NCBI GenBank assembly: GCA_036399715.1
Contig: DASWMO010000253.1
Coordinates: 1-5,808 of the forward strand
Source: DASVSE01 sp036399715
GTDB lineage: Bacteria > Bacteroidota > Rhodothermia > Rhodothermales > Rubricoccaceae
Direction: 5' to 3'
Length of the DNA stretch: 5,808 nt
The first letter of the stretch is position 1, and each line of letters begins with the position of its first letter. The notes under the pieces are model-generated. The model saw nothing but the letters and a program-made list of their open reading frames with translations. It did not search any database and was not told the DNA's origin. A program made the translations under genes and the position numbers. Below, piece after piece: positions 1-4,614 of this stretch.

Positions 1-76
1 CCTCGGGGGTCGACTGGGCGAGGGCCGGCGCGGCGGCGAGGGCCACGACCAGCAGAGCGAGCGTCGAAAGGCGCAT
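1..76 (-). CDS. N-terminus of an exported protein (signal peptide only, cut by window edge)
   Basis: An ATG at 76-74 on the minus strand opens a frame of 25 codons that runs off the left edge. The peptide starts MRLSTLALLV, continues as an Ala/Leu/Val-rich hydrophobic stretch and reaches PALA followed by QSTPE. This is a classic Sec signal peptide: a short basic n-region (Arg2), a hydrophobic core at about residues 3-16, and a signal peptidase I site after Ala20 with Gln21 as the first mature residue. The mature protein lies outside the window, so its function cannot be stated. The gene is transcribed divergently from umuDC. No Shine-Dalgarno sequence precedes the ATG. The call of a real start rests on the signal peptide pattern alone. 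Confidence 0.72.
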   Translation of the reverse strand, partial: MRLSTLALLVVALAAAPALAQSTPE

Positions 77-98
77 GAGAACGCGGGCGAGTGCGTGG

Positions 99-106
99 CC
101 AACCTA
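99..106 (-). promoter_or_regulatory. Possible -7 promoter element for the left-edge gene
   Basis: On the minus strand these bases read TAGGTTGG, which matches the Bacteroidota -7 consensus TAnnTTTG at all but one fixed position. It lies 23 bases before the ATG of the exported-protein gene, which would leave a short leader. No matching -33 TTG is seen at the expected distance, so this could be chance. Confidence 0.25.
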
Positions 107-183
107 CGGAGGCGTCCAGATCGGGCCCGGCGAGTACTCCGGGCACTTCGCCGTACCCGGGCGGCGGCTGAACGGCCAAACAG

Positions 184-193
184 GCACATGTGC
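184..193. repeat. 10-bp perfect palindrome GCACATGTGC
   Basis: This is a perfect 10-bp palindrome in the umuD upstream region, ending three bases before the CTGT element. It stands out as less GC-rich than its surroundings. It may be a binding site for a dimeric regulator, but no family can be named. Confidence 0.35.
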
Positions 194-196
194 GAC

Positions 197-210
197 CTGT
201 GGAGTGACAG
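197..210. promoter_or_regulatory. CTGT-N6-ACAG inverted repeat, candidate LexA/SOS operator
   Basis: The bases read CTGT, six bases, then ACAG, about 90 bp ahead of the umuD ATG. The half-sites equal those of the Escherichia coli LexA box, but that box has eight bases between them, so the match is imperfect. It is offered because umuDC operons are normally LexA-controlled and no better operator is visible. LexA boxes differ strongly between phyla, so this assignment is weak. Confidence 0.25.
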
Positions 211-301
211 AACGGACGGCACCGCCCCCGCCGGACCCTCCGGCCGGCTCCGCCCCGTACACCTCCTCTCCGGCCGCCTCGTGCGGCCTCCCCGTCCCCC
301 G

Positions 302-772
302 ATGGAGCTCCGTCCCCTCGCCCCGCTCGCCATCACGGCCGTGTGGCCTGCCGCGTCGTTCGCGCCCGCCGCGCCGCGCCCGCTGTTCCTCGCCCGCGTC
401 CGCGCCGGCTTCCCCTCTCCCGCAGACGACGACCTCGACACCGAGCTCTCGCTCGACGACCTCGTCCGCGGCACGACACCGCAGGCGACCTACTTCGTCC
501 GTGTCGAGGGCCACTCGATGACCGACGCCCACATCTGCGACGGCGACGTGCTCGTCGTGGACCGCGCCCGCGAGCCGGCTGACAACGACATCGTCATCGC
601 GACGCTCGACGGCGAGATGACCGTCAAGCGGCTCCGCGTGCGGCGCACACGCGGCGAGACGCACGTCTCGCTCGTCCCGGCGCACGCCGGCTACGCCCCG
701 ATCCCGGTCCGCGACGGGCAGGAGCTCACCGTGTGGGGCGTCGTGACGCACGTCGTGCACGCGGTCCGGTGA
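302..772 (+). CDS. umuD: UmuD, self-cleaving subunit of DNA polymerase V
   Basis: This S24-family protein of 156 residues is close to the roughly 140 of E. coli UmuD. RecA-stimulated self-cleavage removes the N-terminal arm, and the UmuD' dimer joins UmuC to form a translesion polymerase. The cleavage site is visible as Ala35-Gly36 in RAGFPSPADDD. The catalytic serine is Ser72 in VEGHSM and the lysine is Lys109 in MTVKRL, 37 residues apart as in E. coli (Ser60/Lys97). The end, VWGVVTHVVHAVR, closely matches the E. coli C-terminus. The first 35 residues form an Ala/Pro-rich arm longer than the usual 24. I chose the ATG at 302; the GTG at 341 (143 residues) is an alternative. No Shine-Dalgarno sequence is present. 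The stop overlaps the umuC start. Function is confident, the exact start less so. Confidence 0.93.
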   Translation: MELRPLAPLAITAVWPAASFAPAAPRPLFLARVRAGFPSPADDDLDTELSLDDLVRGTTPQATYFVRVEGHSMTDAHICDGDVLVVDRAREPADNDIVIATLDGEMTVKRLRVRRTRGETHVSLVPAHAGYAPIPVRDGQELTVWGVVTHVVHAVR

Positions 773-2127
773 GCGTGCCCGGCCCGGCGAGTGCGCCGCG
801 GCGCCTCGTCGCGCTCGTGGACTGCCGCGCGTTCTACGCCTCCTGCGAGCGCGTCTTCGACCCCGGCCTCGCGGGCGTACCCGTCGTCGTACTGTCCAAC
901 AACGACGGCTGTATCGTCGCACGCTCGGCCGAGGCGAAAGAGAATGGCGTCGCGATGGGCGTGCCGTTTTTCAAGGAGCGCGAGCGCCTCGCGGCCATCG
1001 GTGCCCGTGTGTTCTCGTCCAACTACACGCTCTACGCCGACATGAGCCGGCGCGTGATGGCGACGCTCGAAACGGCGACGCCCGACGTCGAGGTGTACTC
1101 CATCGACGAGGCATTTCTGTCGATCCCGACGCCGCCCGGCACGCCGGCCGATGCGCGCGAGGCCGTCGAGGCGTGGGCGCACGGGCTCCGGGCGCGCGTG
1201 CTCCGGTGGACCGGCATCCCGGTCCGCATCGCCGTCGCGACCACCAAGACGCTCGCCAAGGCGGCCTCCAAGCGGGCCGACGAGCCCGGCCGCGCGGGCG
1301 TCCACTGCCTCTGGGCCGACCCCGACGCCGCTGAGTTCCTCGCGCGCGTGCCCGTGACGGACGTCTGGGGCATCGCGGCCCGGAGCGCGTCGAAGCTGCC
1401 GCCCGACGCGCAGACGGCGGGTGGCCTCGCCGCCCTCGACGACCGCAAGATCCGGCAGTGCCTCGGCGTCGTCGGGTTGCGGACGGCCTGGGAGCTGCGC
1501 GGCGTCTCGTGCCTGCCTTTTGAGCGGGCACCTGCGCCGCGGCACTCGCTCGTGCGGTCGCGGTCGTTCGGGCAGCCCGTCACGCGCCTCGCGGATCTGC
1601 AGGAGGCTGTTGCGACACACGCGGCCCGGGCGGCGGAGAAACTGCGCGCCGAAGGCCTCGCCGCTCGCGCCGTCGGGGCGTTCGTGAGCACGAAGGGCGT
1701 CGGCGACGGACCGCACCGGACGGGATCCGCCGCCGTCGCGCTGGGCTTCGCGACCAACCGGACGCCCGAGATTCTCCGTGCGGCCCTCCTCGGGCTCGGG
1801 CGGGCGCACGAGGCGGCCGACCGCGCCGGGCGGCCGTTCCGTTACCGAAAGGCCGGCGTCACGCTGTGGGACCTCGTCCCGGCCGCGCCCGAGCAGACGC
1901 ACCTGTTCCGCCCGGCCGCGCCCGAGCTGGACGCGCTCCACGACGCGCTCGATGCGCTCAACCGCCGCTACGGCCGGCGGACGGTCTTTTTCGCAGCGAT
2001 GGGCACAGCCCCACGCGTGTCGGCGGATCGCACCGCGGCGACGGAGCCCGCGTGGGCGATGCAGCGCGCCTATGCCAGCCCGCGCTACACGACGCGCTGG
2101 ACGGACCTCGCGACGGTGGCCGCTTAA
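769..2127 (+). CDS. umuC: UmuC, Y-family translesion DNA polymerase V catalytic subunit
   Basis: This error-prone polymerase inserts nucleotides opposite damaged bases together with cleaved UmuD and RecA. The 452-residue product (E. coli 422) has all hallmarks. Asp18 in LVDCRAFYASCE is the first metal ligand and Tyr23 is at the steric-gate position. SNNDGCIVARS begins at residue 43. Asp113 and Glu114 in SIDEAF are the other catalytic acids, and TTKTLAK lies at 158-164. QTHLF at 376-380 matches the beta-clamp-binding motif in position and form. The C-terminal DUF4113 region, typical of UmuC rather than DinB, runs from about Tyr359 to the SPRYTTRW motif near the end. The GTG at 769 overlaps the umuD stop by four bases (GTGA), implying translational coupling; a second GTG at 775 is also possible. 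The gene ends four bases from the convergent ispG stop. Confidence 0.95.
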   Translation: MSVPGPASAPRRLVALVDCRAFYASCERVFDPGLAGVPVVVLSNNDGCIVARSAEAKENGVAMGVPFFKERERLAAIGARVFSSNYTLYADMSRRVMATLETATPDVEVYSIDEAFLSIPTPPGTPADAREAVEAWAHGLRARVLRWTGIPVRIAVATTKTLAKAASKRADEPGRAGVHCLWADPDAAEFLARVPVTDVWGIAARSASKLPPDAQTAGGLAALDDRKIRQCLGVVGLRTAWELRGVSCLPFERAPAPRHSLVRSRSFGQPVTRLADLQEAVATHAARAAEKLRAEGLAARAVGAFVSTKGVGDGPHRTGSAAVALGFATNRTPEILRAALLGLGRAHEAADRAGRPFRYRKAGVTLWDLVPAAPEQTHLFRPAAPELDALHDALDALNRRYGRRTVFFAAMGTAPRVSADRTAATEPAWAMQRAYASPRYTTRWTDLATVAA

Positions 2128-2131
2128 GTGC

Positions 2132-3271
2132 CTAGACCGGGGCCGGCGCGTCGTCGTCCCACCGGTCGAGCAGGTCGATCACGGCCTCCGCGATCTGGTT
2201 CTGATCCACCGTCCCGACGATCTCGCCGCGCTTGAACAGGTGCGCGCGGCCGCGCCCGAGCGACACGCCGAGGTCCGCGCCCGCCGCCTCGCCGGGCCCG
2301 TTGACGGCGCAGCCCATCAGGGCCACGTTGAGGTCGCGCGTGTACCCGCGGCTCGCGACGGCCTCCTCGACCTCGTCGACGACCGAGAACAGGTCGCCCG
2401 CGAGGCGCCCGCACGTCGGGCAGGCGATGACGTTGACGCCGGGCCGGCCGAGGCGCAGCGACTTCAGGATCTGGTGCCCGACGGCGACCTCGTGGACCGA
2501 GTCAGCCGCGAGCGAGACGCGGATCGTATCGCCGATGCCGTCGGCGAGGAGCGTCCCGATGCCGATGGACGACTTGACGGGGCCGGTCTTGAGGCTGCCC
2601 GACTCGGTGACGCCGAGGTGGAGCGGGAAGTCGGTCCGCTCGGCGAGCAGGCGGTAGCTCTGGATCATGAAGTACACGTCCGAGTGCTTTACCGAGATCA
2701 CGAGGTCCTCGAAGCCCTCGCGCGCGCACACCTCGACGTGGCGCATCGCGGACTCGAAGAGTGCCTCGGGGCGCGGGAAGCCGTACTTGTCCAGAATGTC
2801 CTTCTCCAGGCTGCCCGCGTTCACGCCGATGCGGATCGGGATGCCGGCCGCCTTCGCGGCCACGAGCACCTCGCGCTCCCACTCCTCCTTGCCGATGTTG
2901 CCCGGGTTGAGGCGCACCTTCGCCACGCCCGCCTCGATGGCCTTGAGCGCGTAGGTGTAGTTGAAGTGGATGTCGGCGACGATGGGGACCGGGCTGCCCG
3001 CGACGACGTCGCGGAGCGCCTCGGCGTCCTCGGGCCGCGGCACGGCGACGCGCACGATGTCGGCGCCCGCATCGGCGAGGCCCTGGATCTCGGCGAGGCA
3101 CGCCTCGACGTCGTGCGTCTTGCCGGTCGTCATGGACTGGACCGTGACCGGCGCGCCGCCGCCGATGCGGACCTCCTTCTGGACGCCGCCGACGGTGTGG
3201 CGCAGCACGACGGGCCGGCTCTGGCGGCGCGGGCGGACGGGCGCCGCGTCGGCGGTATGTGGGGTCTCCAT
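2132..3271 (-). CDS. ispG: IspG, 4-hydroxy-3-methylbut-2-enyl diphosphate synthase
   Basis: IspG (GcpE) is a cytoplasmic [4Fe-4S] enzyme of the MEP isoprenoid pathway. It reductively converts 2-C-methyl-D-erythritol 2,4-cyclodiphosphate to HMBPP. The 379-residue product has the N-terminal TIM barrel (VTVQSMTTGKTHDVEA, ADIHFNYTYAL, LNPGNIGKEE, IRIGVNAGSLEKDIL, LHLGVTESG with Glu223). The C-terminal cluster domain has Cys284 and Cys287 in CPTCGR, Cys321 in GCAVNGPGE, and Glu328. These correspond to E. coli Cys270, Cys273, Cys305 and Glu312. Length is that of the short two-domain type (E. coli 372). The frame is open upstream to 3508, but the ATG at 3271 gives the expected N-terminus and the extension is low-complexity. 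No Shine-Dalgarno sequence is seen. It lies downstream of the transpeptidase gene and converges on umuC with no room for a terminator. Confidence 0.97.
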   Translation of the reverse strand: METPHTADAAPVRPRRQSRPVVLRHTVGGVQKEVRIGGGAPVTVQSMTTGKTHDVEACLAEIQGLADAGADIVRVAVPRPEDAEALRDVVAGSPVPIVADIHFNYTYALKAIEAGVAKVRLNPGNIGKEEWEREVLVAAKAAGIPIRIGVNAGSLEKDILDKYGFPRPEALFESAMRHVEVCAREGFEDLVISVKHSDVYFMIQSYRLLAERTDFPLHLGVTESGSLKTGPVKSSIGIGTLLADGIGDTIRVSLAADSVHEVAVGHQILKSLRLGRPGVNVIACPTCGRLAGDLFSVVDEVEEAVASRGYTRDLNVALMGCAVNGPGEAAGADLGVSLGRGRAHLFKRGEIVGTVDQNQIAEAVIDLLDRWDDDAPAPV

Positions 3272-3327
3272 GGAGTCGGGCGGGAAGGGGGCGGGGCGTC
3301 TGACGCGAGGCGGCGCGCAGAGTTTAG

Positions 3328-3339
3328 GCGCCGCGGCGC
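3328..3339. repeat. 12-bp perfect palindrome ahead of ispG
   Basis: The bases GCGCCGCGGCGC form a perfect palindrome 57 bases upstream of the ispG ATG. On the minus strand it is followed directly by CTAAACT, the least GC-rich part of this leader. It has no loop, so it would make a poor RNA hairpin. It could be an operator next to the ispG promoter, but in such GC-rich sequence it may be chance. Confidence 0.3.
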
Positions 3340-3368
3340 GCGGCGGGGCGTCCGCGATGAAAACGCAA

Positions 3369-3394
3369 GCGGCGTCGGGACACAACGACGCCGC
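3369..3394 (-). promoter_or_regulatory. Alternative hairpin in the ispG leader
   Basis: GCGGCGTC at 3369-3376 is complementary to GACGCCGC at 3387-3394, with a 10-base loop. The 3387-3394 arm is also part of the stronger hairpin at 3387-3418, so the two structures exclude each other. In the minus-strand transcript the order is terminator-like stem first, this one second. The geometry resembles an attenuator, but no ligand-binding fold or leader peptide was recognised. Confidence 0.3.
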
Positions 3395-3418
3395 CGGCGC
3401 GCGGGCACCGGCGGCGTC
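3387..3418 (-). terminator. GC-rich hairpin just after the transpeptidase gene
   Basis: An 11-bp perfect inverted repeat (GACGCCGCCGG at 3387-3397, CCGGCGGCGTC at 3408-3418) flanks a 10-base loop. Reading along the minus strand, it begins 20 bases after the L,D-transpeptidase stop, where a terminator would be expected. The sequence that follows is GTTGTGTCCC, which has several T residues but no clean T-run. It may act as a weak or partial terminator, or as an RNA-stabilising stem. Confidence 0.5.
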
Positions 3419-3437
3419 AACGAACCCCGAGGCGGAG

Positions 3438-4529
3438 TTACGATCGCCGGCGCGTTGTACGGGCCGGGGCGGGGCGGCGGGCCGGCGTCGCGGAGGTCGG
3501 CGTGGCACGGGCGGGGGCCGCGGCCCGTGCCGCGGCGGCCCGGGCGCGGTCGAACTGGACCTGCTGCGGGCTGCCGGCGCGGACGCTGTACGGGTCCGCG
3601 GGCAGCTCCACGCGGACGAGCTGCGGGCCCTCGGGCGTGTGCGCGAAGCGCCGCGGGGCGCCGTCGGGCTGCTCGCCGAGAACGAGGACCGTCGTGCCCT
3701 GGCGCAGGATGCGGCCGCGGCTGGCGAGCCCGGCGTCGGCGGTCCCGTTGACGGTCACCCAGCCGTCGGCCCAGTCGTAGATCCACTGCGCGTCGGCCGT
3801 CATGAGGCGGACGCAGCCGTGGGACGCGGCGCCGTCGGTCGGGAGGGCGTAGTACTGGTGGACGTGGATGCCGCGCTCGTCGTAGAAGTCGAACACCCAG
3901 CGCATGTCCCACGACTGCCCCGGCGGGCTGAGCGTGGACACGCGGTGCAGCTCGCGCCAGTTGAAGTTGTAGCGCCCGTTCGGCGTCTCGGACTCGTCCT
4001 TGCCCGTCGAGACGAGGCCCCAGCGCGCGAGGCGGCCGTTCTCGTAGGCAGCCCACGCCTGAACGCCCTTGTGGATCACGAAGAGCTTGTCGAAGGTCGC
4101 GCCGCCGGCCCAGTGACGCGGGAACGGCGCGTAGGCGCGGAAGTCGAGGTCGTAGTGGTCCGGCAGGACGAGCGTGTCGCCGACGCCGATGTCGGGCAGG
4201 TTGCCCGCGGCGTCCATGTAGACGCCGTTGAGGAACGCCGGGATGGTCAGGCGCTGCTTGCCGAGCGCGACGTCGCCGTCGCCGACGCTCTGGTAGAGCG
4301 CGGCCCGCGCGACGATGTCGAGGCCGCTCGGGTCCGAGACGACGTGGGCGCGGTAGCGCACCTCGGGGATGTCGTCGAGCGAGTCGCGGCGGGCGTAGAA
4401 CAGCTCGGCGAGGCGGTCCTGGTTGTACATCGAGCGCGCCTCGGGCTGTGCGTGCGCACCCGGCGCAGCAACGGCGGCGAGCACGAGCGCGAACAGGGCG
4501 AGGCGGCAGGCGGTCGGGAAGGGCAGCAT
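3438..4529 (-). CDS. Exported YkuD-family L,D-transpeptidase
   Basis: This predicted periplasmic cysteine enzyme acts on peptidoglycan. YkuD-family members make 3-3 cross-links between stem peptides or attach proteins to them. The 363-residue product begins with a signal peptide (basic Arg9, hydrophobic core at about 10-22, cleavage after Ala27 in GAHA, Gln28 first). A family-typical segment ending DTLVLPD (118-123) and AYAPFP (132-137) precedes the YkuD domain at about 147-285. Catalytic features are His222/His224 in GIHVHQYY and Ser236-His237-Gly238-Cys239-Val-Arg241, the SHGCVR nucleophile motif. Residues 328-363 form a basic Ala/Pro/Thr/Arg tail of low complexity. I chose the ATG at 4529, since a TTG at 4556 only adds residues before the signal peptide. 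The gene follows the EEP gene by 85 bases. Which cross-link it makes cannot be told from sequence. Confidence 0.9.
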   Translation of the reverse strand: MLPFPTACRLALFALVLAAVAAPGAHAQPEARSMYNQDRLAELFYARRDSLDDIPEVRYRAHVVSDPSGLDIVARAALYQSVGDGDVALGKQRLTIPAFLNGVYMDAAGNLPDIGVGDTLVLPDHYDLDFRAYAPFPRHWAGGATFDKLFVIHKGVQAWAAYENGRLARWGLVSTGKDESETPNGRYNFNWRELHRVSTLSPPGQSWDMRWVFDFYDERGIHVHQYYALPTDGAASHGCVRLMTADAQWIYDWADGWVTVNGTADAGLASRGRILRQGTTVLVLGEQPDGAPRRFAHTPEGPQLVRVELPADPYSVRAGSPQQVQFDRARAAAARAAAPARATPTSATPARRPAPARTTRRRS

Positions 4530-4566
4530 CACGGCAGGGGAAGGGCGGAGCGTCAACGCAGCCGGG

Positions 4567-4580
4567 GCACGGCGTCGTGC
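4567..4580. repeat. Small hairpin between the EEP and transpeptidase genes
   Basis: GCACG and CGTGC pair across a four-base loop, 34 bases beyond the EEP stop on the minus strand. The stem is only five base pairs and no T-run follows, so it is unlikely to be an efficient terminator. The remainder of the 85-base gap shows no clear promoter, so the two genes may be co-transcribed. Confidence 0.25.
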
Positions 4581-4614
4581 ATGGCGGCCGGTGGAGATCG
4601 GGAGGGCCGGTCGG

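Larger units (their letters stand above)
77..301. promoter_or_regulatory. Divergent intergenic region upstream of umuDC
   Basis: This 225-bp gap separates two divergent genes and must carry promoters for both. The frame of umuD stays open back to position 95, but that extension is Arg-rich and unlike UmuD, so I treat it as non-coding. It contains small palindromes at 132-139 (GAGTACTC) and 184-193 (GCACATGTGC), a CCGGG/CCCGG inverted repeat at 139-160, and CTGT-N6-ACAG at 197-210. I found no convincing plus-strand match to the Bacteroidota TTG / TAnnTTTG promoter or to a sigma-70 promoter. The umuDC transcription start is therefore unresolved. Confidence 0.6.

Noticed and set aside
139..160. 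CCGGG/CCCGG inverted repeat with 12-base spacer as a terminator or operator
   Set aside because: Only five paired bases and no T-run. Such short GC pairs are frequent by chance here.
95..301. Upstream in-frame extension of umuD to an ATG at 95 or 188
   Set aside because: The added residues are Arg-rich and resemble nothing in UmuD. A start at 302 or 341 already gives the expected length.
691..1941. Long open frame on the minus strand opposite umuD/umuC (416 codons), and a similar one at 104-922
   Set aside because: Arg/Ala/Gly-rich translation with no recognisable motif, fully opposite two well-supported genes. Long antisense frames are expected at this GC content.
302..2127. umuDC as part of a mobile element or plasmid cargo
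   Set aside because: The base composition matches the neighbouring chromosomal genes, and no transposase, integrase, terminal repeats or attachment site is visible.
3272..3508. Upstream in-frame extension of ispG
   Set aside because: It would run into the transpeptidase gene and adds low-complexity sequence, while the ATG at 3271 gives a normal IspG N-terminus.
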